Source: Methylomicrobium lacus LW14 | GTDB taxonomy: Bacteria; Pseudomonadota; Gammaproteobacteria; Methylococcales; Methylomonadaceae | Direction: 5' to 3' | DNA: 64,000 bases | Assembly (NCBI RefSeq): GCF_000527095.1 | Contig: NZ_AZUN01000001.1 | Coordinates: 248,001-312,000, forward strand | Shown here: positions 25,894 to 35,318 of the stretch, piece by piece | Layout: the number at the start of each line of letters is the position of its first letter | Position numbering within the stretch: the first letter of the stretch is position 1 | Made by a program: the position numbers and the translations under genes | The notes under the pieces: model-generated | What the model saw: only the letters and a program-made list of their open reading frames with translations | The model's database searches: none | What the model was told of the DNA's origin: nothing

Positions 25894-27717
25894 ATGAGTT
25901 TATCTGCTCATTCCGAGTCGATCTGGGAGTTGGCCAAGACCTTGATCTCTCCATTTGCCTTGTTTTTGGCGAATAACGATAGACTCTATTGGGTCTATCT
26001 GCTGACCTCATTAACGATAGCTTTTTTTTTGTACCTTATTCGTAAGCAGGATTATGAAAAGTCTGGAGTTAGCACGCTAGAGTTTATTTTTCCCAAAGAC
26101 ATCGTTTTTCACCGCTCCGCCGTCAACGACTACTTGTATTTCTATACCGGCATGCTGTTGCAGGCCGCCTTCATCGGGGCTCTGTTTTCCTCGCTGACCT
26201 TTGTCGTTTCCCATAGGGTTGAAACCGGCTTAAATGGATGGCTGACCGATTTTAGCGGGCGCTGGAGCGGGGAATACGGCGGCATACTGACTACCGTATT
26301 GTTGGCGCTGGCTACGGATTTTGCCTTGTTTTTTAGCCATTATCTGCAACATAAGATCCCTTGGCTATGGGAGTTTCATAAAGTTCACCATTCCGCCGAG
26401 GTGATGACGCCGATCACCGTCTATCGTATGCACCCGGTCGATAATCTGTTGGCCTTTGGCATGGTCGGGTTATTGTCGGGCGCGGCGCTTGGCTGCCTGT
26501 CTTTTTTTAGCAAGGATCCGGTCTTTATTTACCATGTCGGCGGAACCGATATCGTCCTGATCCTGTTTTATCTGCTGGGTTACAATTTGCGGCATTCGCA
26601 TGTCTGGTGGAGTTGGGGGCCGATGTTGAGCCGGATTGCGATCAGCCCCGCCCAGCATCAGATTCATCACAGCGCCGCGCCGCAGCATTTCGATAAGAAT
26701 ATGGGCTTTACGTTTGCGTTTTGGGACGCTTTATTCGGCACCTTGTATGTCCCGAAGGCAAAGGAAGTGCTGACGTTCGGCCTGGGGCCTAAAGAAAATG
26801 AAAAATTCTCTACCTTCTGGAGCCTGTACCTGATGCCTTTTATTAATCTCGCGCAAAATTTCCGCCTGAGCATGTTGCTGCAACCGAAACGCTATGTGTC
26901 GGTGCTGGTCTTTCTGGTCGTGGTTGCGCCTGCGGTTTACTTGAATAACGGCGGTAAAGCGCTGGCGCAGGCGCCCGGCGGCGTTTATCTTGAAGATATG
27001 ACCTGGCAAGAGGTCCGCGCTGCGCTTCAGGCCGGTTCGACGACCGCCATCGTGCCGACCGGAGGCACCGAGCAAAACGGTCCGCATGCGATACTCGGAA
27101 AGCACAACTATATCGTCAAGTACAGCGCCGGCAAAATAGCCGAAAAACTGGGCCATGCGCTGGTTGCGCCGGTTGTGACCTATGTGCCGGAAGGGACGAT
27201 TTCGCCGCCGGACGGCCATATGAAGTTTGCGGGCACGCTTTCGATTGCCGAAGCGACGTTCGAGACGGTGTTGGAGGCTACCGCGGAAAGCCTTAAACAG
27301 CATGGGTTTAAAGTGATTGCGCTGGTCGGCGACAGCGGCGGCAATCAGGCCGCGCAACAGCGTGTGGCCGAACGGTTGACTCATTTATGGCGGGATGCGG
27401 GTGTCCGTGTGCTTCAGGTCAATGATTATTATCAGCATAACGGGCAGCTTGCCTATTTGGCGGAACAAGGTTTTACTGCTCTCCAAATTGGCGGTCATGC
27501 CGGTATCAGGGACACGTCCGAATTGATGTTCGTGCAGCCGGCGGGGGTCAGAGGCCGGTTTAAGGAAGATCATAGCGACGCCGATTTTGCCTCGGTCGGC
27601 GCGGACGGCGATGCCGGCAAGGCGAGCCCGGTTTTGGGGCAGATTCTGCTGGACTTGAAGATCGAGGCGGCAGTCAAGCAGATACAAAGCGTTTTGCAGC
27701 CGGAGCCTCGGCAATAA
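25894..27717 (+). CDS. Sterol desaturase/hydroxylase fused to a creatininase-like domain
   Basis: A single open frame of 607 residues with two unrelated domains. Residues 1-325 form a membrane di-iron fatty acid hydroxylase/sterol desaturase: several helices and the His clusters HYLQHK, EFHKVHHSAE and HQIHHSAAP. A hydrophobic segment (about 333-347, VSVLVFLVVVAPAVYL) followed by Ala-rich KALAQAPGG looks like a buried signal peptide. From about 363 (GVYLEDMTWQEV) to the end lies a creatininase-family domain with TGGTEQNGPHAILGKHN, GDSGGNQ and GGHAGIRDTSEL. Compared with classical creatininase the first metal motif E-x-H is E-Q-N, so metal binding may differ. The upstream promoter is good; the start is the first ATG. 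Substrates are unknown. Confidence 0.85.
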   Translation: MSLSAHSESIWELAKTLISPFALFLANNDRLYWVYLLTSLTIAFFLYLIRKQDYEKSGVSTLEFIFPKDIVFHRSAVNDYLYFYTGMLLQAAFIGALFSSLTFVVSHRVETGLNGWLTDFSGRWSGEYGGILTTVLLALATDFALFFSHYLQHKIPWLWEFHKVHHSAEVMTPITVYRMHPVDNLLAFGMVGLLSGAALGCLSFFSKDPVFIYHVGGTDIVLILFYLLGYNLRHSHVWWSWGPMLSRIAISPAQHQIHHSAAPQHFDKNMGFTFAFWDALFGTLYVPKAKEVLTFGLGPKENEKFSTFWSLYLMPFINLAQNFRLSMLLQPKRYVSVLVFLVVVAPAVYLNNGGKALAQAPGGVYLEDMTWQEVRAALQAGSTTAIVPTGGTEQNGPHAILGKHNYIVKYSAGKIAEKLGHALVAPVVTYVPEGTISPPDGHMKFAGTLSIAEATFETVLEATAESLKQHGFKVIALVGDSGGNQAAQQRVAERLTHLWRDAGVRVLQVNDYYQHNGQLAYLAEQGFTALQIGGHAGIRDTSELMFVQPAGVRGRFKEDHSDADFASVGADGDAGKASPVLGQILLDLKIEAAVKQIQSVLQPEPRQ

Positions 27718-27722
27718 AAGCG

Positions 27723-30700
27723 TTATATTCGCGCCGTCAGGCTTCTTGTCTGATCCCGGTAGATCAGATAATAAACGACCGGAATCACGAACAGCGAAAA
27801 CCCGGTCGACGCGAAGATGCCGAAGATGAAGCTCCAGGCCAGCCCTGAAAAGATCGGGTCGAGGATGATCACGACCGAGCCGAACATCGCGGCGCCGGCG
27901 GTCAGGAAGATTGGCCGCATCCGGGTCGCGCCGGCTTCGATCAGGGCCTCTTCGAGACTGGGCGAGTCGCCTCGGGCGCGCGTCCTTTCGATGAAGTCGA
28001 TCAGGATGATGCCGTTTCTGACCACGATGCCGGCCAGCGCGATCATGCCGACCATCGCGGTCGCGGTGAAATAGATCGAATCGGTGAAGCCGGCCACATT
28101 TTCTGCGAATAGCGCATTCAACACCCAGAAGCCCGGCATGATGCCGATGATCGTCAGCGGGATCGCGATCATCATGATCGCGGGCAGACTCAAGGATCCG
28201 GTCTGCACGACCAGCAGCACATAGATCATGATCAGCGAGGCGCCGAACGAAATGCCGAGGTCGCGGAAGATCAGGGCCGTGATCTTCCATTCGCCTTCGC
28301 CGCTCAATTCGGCGCGGTAACCTTCCGGCAGGGGATTGTCCTCGAAGTCCGCGTACAGGTCGATGATTGCCTCGACCGGACTGCGGCCGACGCTGTCGCC
28401 GATCACATAGGCGACGCGTTCCAGATCCTTGTGATGGATGACCGGTTCGCCGGGTTCCGGCGTGACCGCGCCGAGTTCGCCGAGTGCAATCAATGTGCCC
28501 TGACTGCTTCTGACCTTCGTGTTCAATAACTCCGGCAGCGACGAGCGTTCGGCGCGCGGCAGGCGCAGCCGAATGTCCAGCGGCAGTCGTTCGCCGGGCG
28601 CATGCAGCGTGCCGGCATCGCCGCCGCCCAAAGCCACGCCGAGCGTTTCTGCGATCGCGGCGGGGCTGACGCCGAGCAGCGCGGCTTTTTGCTTGTCGAT
28701 CCGAAACAGCGCGGTTGCTTCGGGTGCAACGGACAGGTCATCGACGTCGACGACGCCTGCGGTCCTGGCGAAGTGCTGTTTGACATCATGGGATGCCTCG
28801 ATCAGCTGATCGTAGCTCGCATCGGCCGGTCCGTATACTTCCGCGACCAGCGTCGACAGCACCGGTGGGCCGGGCGGCAATTCGACGATCTTGAGTTTCG
28901 CTCCGTATTGCCTGCCGATCCGTTCGACGTCGGCGCGGATGCGCATCGCGATCTGATGCGACTGTTGCACGCGTTCGTCCTTCGGCAACAGGTTAATCCG
29001 TATATCGCCCTGATGGCTGCCTGTGCGCAGATAATAGTGCCGGATCATGCCGTTGAAATCGATCGGCGAGGCGAGCCCCGCGTAGCTTTGATAATCGGTC
29101 ACTTCATTGACCGCCGCGAGATATTGGCCGAGGGCGCGCAGCACCGTGTCGGTCTTTTCGAGCGTGCTGCCGGCGGGCATGTCGACCACGATCTGCAATT
29201 CGTTTTTATTGTCGAACGGCAAGAGTTTCAGCGGCACCGCGCGGGTTACCGCGAGCAGCGACGACAGCCCAAAGGCGATGCCGACCGCGATCAGAAACCC
29301 GCGGCTGCGTTTCGGCGAGGCGATCAACGGCTGCAAAAGGCTGCGGTAAAAGCAGTAGCCGGGCGAGGCTTTCAGATCGAACGGGGCTGCGTCCTTGCCG
29401 TATTCGCCGCGCAGCAGCAAATAACTCGCCCATGGCGTGATCGTGAACGCAACGATCAGCGAGATCAGCATCGCGACCGGAATGTTGAACGCGAGCGGCG
29501 CAAGATACGGCCCGATCATGCCGGTGATGAAAAACATCGGAATGAACGCGAGCATCACCGCCAGCGTCGCGACGATCGTCGGCGGGCGGACTTCATCTAC
29601 CGCGGACAATAGCGCCTCGAGCGGCGCTTCCTTTTTCAGCTTGAAGTGGCGGAAGATGTTTTCGACATCGACGATCGGGTCATCGACCAGCAGGCCCAGG
29701 GACAGAATCAGCGCAAACAAGGTGACTCTGTTGATCGTATAGCCGAAGATCAGGTCGCAGAGCAGGGTGATCGCGAAAGTGACCGGCACCGCGATGCAGA
29801 CGATCAGCGATTCCTTCGGGCCCAGCGTCAGGGCAAGCAGTACCAGGATGATCGCGATCGCGAGGCCTAGGTGTTTGACCAGTTCGTTGACCTTGTGGTC
29901 GGCGGTGGCGCCGTAGTCGCGGCTGACGGTGATCTCGACATCCGGGGGAATCAGCAGGCCGCGCTGCGCCTCGACCCGCTTCAGGATGTCTTGAGAAACG
30001 CGTACCGCATTGCTGCCCTTGCGCTTGGCCAGCGCGATCGTGACCATCTCGCGTTCGTCGCCGGGCTTTGCCTTAGGTCCTTCGGCGTGGCCGACCGTGC
30101 GCATCTTCGCGGCGGCCGGGCCGAAACCGATCCGGCTGTACTGTTCGCGTTCTTCCTCGCCGTCCGTGACGCGGGCGATATCCCGAAGATAGACCGGCCT
30201 TGTGCCGGCTGACTTGATCACGGACTGGGCCACCTCGTTGGCCGACTCGAAATGGGTGCCGGCTTCCAGGATCGTTTCTTTGTTGCCGCTGGCGTAACGT
30301 CCGGCTTGCAGATGGACGTTCGCGCCTTCGAGCGCTTTGATGATGTCGAGCAGGGTCACATCATAGCCTGTCATCTTGGCGGTGTCGGGATAAATCGAGA
30401 TCTGCCGGCGCGCGCCGCCGATCACGTCGGTTTTCGCGATATTTTCGACGCCGCGGAGGCTCGCCAGGAGTTCGTCGGCGATCCGCCGCAGCGCCATCGC
30501 ATCGGTTTTGCCGGTCGCCGAGGACAAGGTCAGCATCAGCATCGGCACGTCGTCGATATCGACCGGTTTGATATTCCAGCTGCGCACGCCCGGCGGTAGC
30601 CGGTCCTGGTGCGACATCACCTTGCTCCAGGTCTTGACCAGGCTATCCTCGGGATCTTCACCGACTTCATAACCGACGGTTACGACCGCATGGCCGGGTT

Positions 30701-30980
30701 GGGACGCGGAGAACACATGCTCGACGCCTTCGATCTGCTTCAGCAGCGCTTCGAGCGGCGTCGCGGCGAGTTTTTCGACTTCCTCGGCAGTGGCGCCGGG
30801 AAAGTCGATCATCACGTCCATCACCGGCACGACGATCTGCGGATCTTCCTCGCGCGGGGTCAATTGCAGCGCGGCGATGCCTGCGATCAGCGCCGCGATC
30901 AGCAGCATCGGCGACAGATGCGAAATCGTGAAGATTTTGACGATCGCGGCGCTGAGCCCGCGTTTGTGCTCGATCGTCAT
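27723..30980 (-). CDS. RND efflux pump inner-membrane permease
   Basis: A 1085-residue AcrB-type transporter: 12 expected helices with two large periplasmic loops (about 35-340 and 560-880). The N-terminal loop has the pattern REEDPQIVVPVMDVMIDFPG and GATAEEVEKLAATPLE. Helix 4 carries LLVDDPIVDVENIFRHF, with the acidic pair that carries protons in this family. It is the third gene of a tolC-adaptor-pump operon and its ATG overlaps the adaptor's stop by 4 bases. The sequence resembles hydrophobe/multidrug (HAE1-like) pumps rather than the metal (HME) group, but the substrate cannot be read from it. Confidence 0.93.
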   Translation of the reverse strand: MTIEHKRGLSAAIVKIFTISHLSPMLLIAALIAGIAALQLTPREEDPQIVVPVMDVMIDFPGATAEEVEKLAATPLEALLKQIEGVEHVFSASQPGHAVVTVGYEVGEDPEDSLVKTWSKVMSHQDRLPPGVRSWNIKPVDIDDVPMLMLTLSSATGKTDAMALRRIADELLASLRGVENIAKTDVIGGARRQISIYPDTAKMTGYDVTLLDIIKALEGANVHLQAGRYASGNKETILEAGTHFESANEVAQSVIKSAGTRPVYLRDIARVTDGEEEREQYSRIGFGPAAAKMRTVGHAEGPKAKPGDEREMVTIALAKRKGSNAVRVSQDILKRVEAQRGLLIPPDVEITVSRDYGATADHKVNELVKHLGLAIAIILVLLALTLGPKESLIVCIAVPVTFAITLLCDLIFGYTINRVTLFALILSLGLLVDDPIVDVENIFRHFKLKKEAPLEALLSAVDEVRPPTIVATLAVMLAFIPMFFITGMIGPYLAPLAFNIPVAMLISLIVAFTITPWASYLLLRGEYGKDAAPFDLKASPGYCFYRSLLQPLIASPKRSRGFLIAVGIAFGLSSLLAVTRAVPLKLLPFDNKNELQIVVDMPAGSTLEKTDTVLRALGQYLAAVNEVTDYQSYAGLASPIDFNGMIRHYYLRTGSHQGDIRINLLPKDERVQQSHQIAMRIRADVERIGRQYGAKLKIVELPPGPPVLSTLVAEVYGPADASYDQLIEASHDVKQHFARTAGVVDVDDLSVAPEATALFRIDKQKAALLGVSPAAIAETLGVALGGGDAGTLHAPGERLPLDIRLRLPRAERSSLPELLNTKVRSSQGTLIALGELGAVTPEPGEPVIHHKDLERVAYVIGDSVGRSPVEAIIDLYADFEDNPLPEGYRAELSGEGEWKITALIFRDLGISFGASLIMIYVLLVVQTGSLSLPAIMMIAIPLTIIGIMPGFWVLNALFAENVAGFTDSIYFTATAMVGMIALAGIVVRNGIILIDFIERTRARGDSPSLEEALIEAGATRMRPIFLTAGAAMFGSVVIILDPIFSGLAWSFIFGIFASTGFSLFVIPVVYYLIYRDQTRSLTARI

Positions 30981-32041
30981 CGAATCACGACCGTTTCGCC
31001 GGCATCCAGGCCGGAGAGGATTTCGACCCGGCCGTCCCGGCTGAAGCCCGAGCGCACATGGCGGGTATTTAGTTTGGCGCCGTCCTGCACGGTCACGACC
31101 TCGACCTGACCGATCCGCCTGAGCGCCGCAGCCGGTATCAGCAGGGCATCGTGCGCGATGCCGCAGGTCTGACCGAGCCAGCCGAACAGGCCCGGTTGCA
31201 GGCCCTGGGTTTGCGGCAGACTGGCCTTGATCAGCACAGTGCCGGTGGCCGGGTCGGCGGCCGGCACGATTTCAGCGATCTTGGCGTTTAACGCGGTGTT
31301 CAGGGCGTCGATGCGCACGCTTGCGGCATCGCCGATTTTGATACGGTTCGCACAGTAAGCCGGCACCGAAGCCTCGATGCGCAGCAGGGACGCATCGTGC
31401 AGGATCACGATCGGCTCTCCCGCAACCCCCATTTCGCCCGGTTCATGCAGGCGCTTCGCGATCACGCCGTCGAAGGGGGCGCGGAGCACGGTTTCGCCGC
31501 GTTGAACCCTGGCCTCCTGCACGCTGTGCGCGGCCGCCTGGGCGCTGGCCTGTGCCTTGCTGGCATTGGCGGCGGCGTGCTCGTAATCTTCGCGGGTTGC
31601 AGCCTCCTGCTCGAACAGTCCGCGTGTCCTTTGCAGATCGGCCGCCGCGCGCGCCGCTTCGACCTGGGCGGCGGCGGCCAGGGACGCCGCTTCGTGCTCT
31701 ATGGTCTGATTCTGTTCCGCATCGAACCGGGCAAGCACGTCGCCTTGTTTAACCCGGTCGCCTTCATGCGCCGCGACCGCGAGGATGCGCGCATTGATCT
31801 TCGGCGCGATCCGCGTTTCGCTGACCGCCCTGACCGTGCCGGGCCAGGACTGCGCCTCCTGGATCGCTTGCCGTTCGACGCGCGCGGTTTCTTTCGGGGC
31901 GGTCGATTGAGCGGGCAGGGGCGTGATGCCCGGTTCGGTTTTGTCGCCGCCGATCAGGCCGAGCATCCACAATATCAGGATAAGCAGCGCGAACAGGGCG
32001 CCGGCCGAGGTTAGCCATTTTTTTTGCAGAGGATTCGTCAT
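30977..32041 (-). CDS. RND efflux periplasmic adaptor
   Basis: A membrane fusion protein of about 354 residues. The ATG with complement ending at 32041 overlaps the stop of the tolC-like gene in an ATGA, so this start is preferred over an upstream in-frame one. An N-terminal membrane anchor (about 12-30) has no lipobox. Then come a lipoyl half (VAAHEGDRVKQGDVLARFDAEQN), a long helical hairpin rich in Ala and Gln (100-180), the second lipoyl half (VLRAPFDGVIAKRLHEPGE) and a C-terminal beta domain. It bridges the pump and the outer-membrane channel. Confidence 0.93.
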   Translation of the reverse strand: MTNPLQKKWLTSAGALFALLILILWMLGLIGGDKTEPGITPLPAQSTAPKETARVERQAIQEAQSWPGTVRAVSETRIAPKINARILAVAAHEGDRVKQGDVLARFDAEQNQTIEHEAASLAAAAQVEAARAAADLQRTRGLFEQEAATREDYEHAAANASKAQASAQAAAHSVQEARVQRGETVLRAPFDGVIAKRLHEPGEMGVAGEPIVILHDASLLRIEASVPAYCANRIKIGDAASVRIDALNTALNAKIAEIVPAADPATGTVLIKASLPQTQGLQPGLFGWLGQTCGIAHDALLIPAAALRRIGQVEVVTVQDGAKLNTRHVRSGFSRDGRVEILSGLDAGETVVIR

Positions 32042-33426
32042 CGCCAGGCTCCGAGCGCGCGTTGCAGTGCCGCATCGGCGCGAAACGTATCGTAGCGCGC
32101 GGTCAGCCAACCGGCCTGCGCCTGATCGCGCGCGACTTCGCTTTCGATGAAGCGGGTCACCGTCGCGGTGCCGGCCCGGTGCTGCAGGGTGACCAGGCGC
32201 AAGGCTTCATCGGCTGCTGCGACCGCGGCTTTGGCGACTTCGGCGCGTTGCAGCGCTTCCTGCAACTCCAGGAAGGCGGTTTTGACATCCTGCCTGATCT
32301 GCAATTCGGTTTTATGGGCTTGCTCATCCGCCTCGGCTAGCCGTCGTTCCGCCTTGCTGACGCGCGCATGGGTCGCAAATCCGGAAAACAAATCCATCTC
32401 GACCTGAATGCCGGAGCCGACGTTCTGATGCGCGGTCGAAAACTCCGGCGAACGCTCGTTCAGCCCGTAATTAACATAGGCATCGACACGCGGCAAATGC
32501 TCTCCCTGGGCGATTTTGAGTTCGAGTTGCCGGGTTTCGCGTTGCCTTTGCGCGATTTGCGTTTCCGGGCGGTTGGCTTGCGCCTGGGCTTCAAGTTCAT
32601 CAAACGACGCCGGCAATGCCGGCAGCGCGCGTTGCGCCTCGATGTGGGGTTCGATCGGGCTGACTTCGGGAAGATCAATCAGGGTTCGGAGCACCGTGCG
32701 CGCCAGCTCGATCGCATTTTTTGCGCGGATGTCGGCTTCGCGGGCGGCGGCCAGGCACACTTCCAGCGACAGTACATCGGATTTCAACACCGTGCCGGCG
32801 GCATGGCGCTTCTTCGTTTCCGTGAGTTCGGCTTGCACCGCATCGATCGCGCGCTGCGCTATCGTTTGATTTTCTTTCGCGACCAGCAGGGCATAAAAGC
32901 CTTCGCTGACGCCGTGAATCAGGTTGTTGCGGACCGACGAAAGCTCCAGCTCGCTGATTTCCTTGCCCAGGTCGGCCACCTTGCTGCGTTGATAATCCTG
33001 TCCGCCCCGGTACAGTGACAGAGTCGCCTCGACTTCGGGGCGAAAATCGGTCGTACCTTTCGGGTTGTTGATGTCCTGGCCGAAAGAAAAACGCTTTTGA
33101 GCGACGATCATGCCGAATGCCTCTGCCGGATTATCGCTATAACGGTAGCTCAGGCGCGCCTTGACCTGCGGATAAAATGCGGCGAGGCTTTCGCCGATCG
33201 CGGCTTCGGCCTGGGCGATGCGCTCGTTGGCGATGTGCAGGTCGGGATTGCGTTCTAGCGCCAGATTGATTGCGCTTTCGAGTGTGAACGGTTCCTGGTG
33301 CGCCGGTGGGCCGGGGTCGACAAGTGTCTGCGATCCTTTCGCCTGCGAAGTGTCCGCCACGGCAGCGGCCGCGCAAAGCGCAAGCGGCAGCAGGATACAG
33401 GCTAGCTTGGAAGTGGGCAGCGGCAT
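32038..33426 (-). CDS. TolC-family outer-membrane efflux channel
   Basis: A 462-residue outer-membrane channel with a signal peptide (cleavage about residue 24, after AVADT or just before). The two TolC half-repeats are visible: FTLESAINLALERNPDLHIANERIAQAEA opens the first, and in the second the run ANRPETQIAQRQRETRQLELKIAQGEHLPRVD is the matching helix. Written here as patterns only: NLALERNPDL and AQANRPETQI. No lipobox is seen. It is the first gene of the efflux operon and its stop overlaps the adaptor start. Confidence 0.92.
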   Translation of the reverse strand: MPLPTSKLACILLPLALCAAAAVADTSQAKGSQTLVDPGPPAHQEPFTLESAINLALERNPDLHIANERIAQAEAAIGESLAAFYPQVKARLSYRYSDNPAEAFGMIVAQKRFSFGQDINNPKGTTDFRPEVEATLSLYRGGQDYQRSKVADLGKEISELELSSVRNNLIHGVSEGFYALLVAKENQTIAQRAIDAVQAELTETKKRHAAGTVLKSDVLSLEVCLAAAREADIRAKNAIELARTVLRTLIDLPEVSPIEPHIEAQRALPALPASFDELEAQAQANRPETQIAQRQRETRQLELKIAQGEHLPRVDAYVNYGLNERSPEFSTAHQNVGSGIQVEMDLFSGFATHARVSKAERRLAEADEQAHKTELQIRQDVKTAFLELQEALQRAEVAKAAVAAADEALRLVTLQHRAGTATVTRFIESEVARDQAQAGWLTARYDTFRADAALQRALGAWR

Positions 33427-33645
33427 GGACCGTTATCGAATGCAAAAAGGCTACAGGATAATCGCGATAGATGAATCGGTAAAGGCTTCCGGCGTTTCTT
33501 GATGTTGCGCTCTACCTCTCCGGCTGGAATGTAAAAGCTACGCGCCGATTCAATTTGCATGTCCCGAACGGGCGGCGGCTTACCGGGAGTTTTTCCCGAT
33601 TTTGAAAAAACCGGCTAAACATGTGCCAGCCGCGATTGATTATCA

Positions 33646-33651
33646 TATAAT
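33646..33651 (+). promoter_or_regulatory. Candidate -10 box of the mxaD-like gene
   Basis: A perfect TATAAT lies 38 bases before the ATG at 33690, in the 260-base divergent spacer shared with the efflux operon. No good -35 is found at 16-18 bases, so this promoter may need an activator. An AGGAG site precedes the start codon. Confidence 0.4.
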
Positions 33652-33689
33652 GCGAGGTTTATTTATTAACGTCCCACTCAGGAGTTATC

Positions 33690-34256
33690 ATGAAAAAATT
33701 ATTGTTCAGCATTCCAGCCGCGATGTTCTTTTTCTCGTCTGTTGCCGTCGCGCACGGTCCGGTTCGTCAAAAAGCCGAAGAAGAAATCGTAATCGATGCG
33801 CCGGCCGAAAAGGTTTGGGGCATCATCAAAGACTTCGGCGACATGTCCTGGCATCCCGGTATCAGCAGCGTGACCAATCAGGAAGGCAACAAGAAAGGCG
33901 CGGTTCGCGTATTGACGTTGGCCAGTGGCGGCACGATCAACGAAGAACTGAAAAAATACGACGAAGCGAAAATGTCTTATTCGTATAAAATCGTCGAAAT
34001 GAGCACCGCGAAGACGATCACTTACTCAGGCGCTGAAGAAAAAGTGCCCGTATTGCCGGTTGACAACTACGCGGCCAGCATCGAAGTCGAAGCGCAAGGG
34101 GCGGACAAGTCCAAGGTTTCCTGGAAAGCGGCTTACTACCGCGCTTACATGAACAACAACCCGCCGGAAGAAATGAACGAAGAAGCAGCCAACAAGGCGG
34201 TCGAAAACGTGCTGAAAACCGGTCTGGCCAATCTGAAAACGCTGGCTGAAAAATAA
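33690..34256 (+). CDS. MxaD-like periplasmic SRPBCC protein
   Basis: A 188-residue protein with a signal peptide (residues 1-21, ending VAVA before HGP) and one SRPBCC/START-like domain: EIVIDAPAEKVWGIIKDFGDMSWHPGISS is the family's opening pattern (key parts APAEKVWGIIKDFG and SWHPGI). This is the pattern of MxaD, an accessory protein of methanol dehydrogenase found in the periplasm and thought to aid electron transfer to cytochrome cL. The AGGAG site and the adjacent YVTN-repeat gene, 2 bases downstream, suggest one transcript. No methanol dehydrogenase gene is in the window, so the partner enzyme is inferred. Confidence 0.85.
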   Translation: MKKLLFSIPAAMFFFSSVAVAHGPVRQKAEEEIVIDAPAEKVWGIIKDFGDMSWHPGISSVTNQEGNKKGAVRVLTLASGGTINEELKKYDEAKMSYSYKIVEMSTAKTITYSGAEEKVPVLPVDNYAASIEVEAQGADKSKVSWKAAYYRAYMNNNPPEEMNEEAANKAVENVLKTGLANLKTLAEK

Positions 34257-34258
34257 GC

Positions 34259-35221
34259 ATGCGTTTGATGCGTTTTGAAAGTCTCGCGGCAGCCGTTTTC
34301 GCGGCTTCCGCTTTGCCTTTGCCGGCAATGTCGGCGCCTTTTGCCTATATCAGCAATCAGTTGGCGGAAACTGTCTCGATTGTCGATACGAAGTCGGGCA
34401 AAGTGGCGGACACTGTTGCCGTGAAAGGCAAGCCCGCCGGCGTTGCGGTTTCGCCCGACGGCCGGCGGATTTATGTCAGCGCGCCGGAAAGCGGCAGCAT
34501 TGCGGCGATCGATGCGGAAACGCGCAAGATTGTCAAAGAAGCCAAAGTCAGCAGCGGCGCGCTGGGTGTTGCGGTCGACCTGACCGGCAAACGTTTGTTT
34601 GTCGCTGATTGGTATCAGAATATCGTCACCGTGCTCGACGCGGACAGCCTGCAAGCGATCAACACGATCACGGTCGGCCAGTCGCCGTCCGGTCTCGCGG
34701 TCAGCCCCGACAACCGCTGGCTGTATGTCGCCAACCGGCTCAGCGATTCGGTCTCGAAGATCGATCTTGAGCATTTGACGGTGGCGGCGACCGTCAAGGT
34801 CGGCGCGCATCCTTTCGGTTTGGCCGTCGATAGCGAGGGCCGACGCATTTATACCGCGAATGTCGAGAGTGACGATGTGAGCGTGATCGATGCCGCTTCG
34901 ATGAAGGTTACGGCAACGGTCAAGGTGCAAAGCCGCCCCTATGCGGCCGCTTTTGCGCTGAACGACAGCCGGCTTTTGGTGACCAATCAGGACAGCGATT
35001 CGGTCTCGGTGATCGACACGGCGGAATTGAAGGAATATGCGGTGCTGGACGTGGGCGGCAAACCGGAAGGGATCAGTACCCATCAAGATGATCGTCATGT
35101 TTATGTGGCAAACTGGTTTGACGGCACCGTTTCGGTGATCGATGCAAAGAGTTTGCGGGTCGTCGATACGATCAAAACCGGCGATGGCAGCCGCGCGTTT
35201 GGGCAGTTTATTGCAAAGTAG
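34259..35221 (+). CDS. YVTN-family beta-propeller protein, periplasmic
   Basis: A 320-residue protein with a signal peptide (about residues 1-23) and seven propeller repeats of about 42 residues. The recurring motifs are VSIVDTKSGKV, VAVSPDGRRIYVS, VAVDLTGKRLFVA, LAVSPDNRWLYVAN, LAVDSEGRRIYTAN and VYVANWFDGTVSVID. Such YVTN propellers often travel with PQQ-dependent alcohol dehydrogenase systems. It begins 2 bases after the MxaD-like gene, so the pair is an operon. Ligand or partner is unknown; a role beside a periplasmic methanol-oxidising enzyme is inferred. Confidence 0.88.
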   Translation: MRLMRFESLAAAVFAASALPLPAMSAPFAYISNQLAETVSIVDTKSGKVADTVAVKGKPAGVAVSPDGRRIYVSAPESGSIAAIDAETRKIVKEAKVSSGALGVAVDLTGKRLFVADWYQNIVTVLDADSLQAINTITVGQSPSGLAVSPDNRWLYVANRLSDSVSKIDLEHLTVAATVKVGAHPFGLAVDSEGRRIYTANVESDDVSVIDAASMKVTATVKVQSRPYAAAFALNDSRLLVTNQDSDSVSVIDTAELKEYAVLDVGGKPEGISTHQDDRHVYVANWFDGTVSVIDAKSLRVVDTIKTGDGSRAFGQFIAK

Positions 35222-35318
35222 GGTACGCTTGGCGTACCTTTATGTGGATTTATTCAACGGAATAATCTGAATTGGGTCCGCACAGCGTGCCCTACGATTG
35301 ATATTTTTCAGGTGTAAC

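Noticed and set aside
28602..29612. Plus-strand frame of 336 codons inside the RND pump gene
   Set aside because: Antisense shadow with low-complexity Arg/Asp/Gln-rich product; the pump frame is complete.
34145..35098. Minus-strand frame of 317 codons opposite the YVTN gene
   Set aside because: Its apparent repeats are only the reverse of the propeller repeats.
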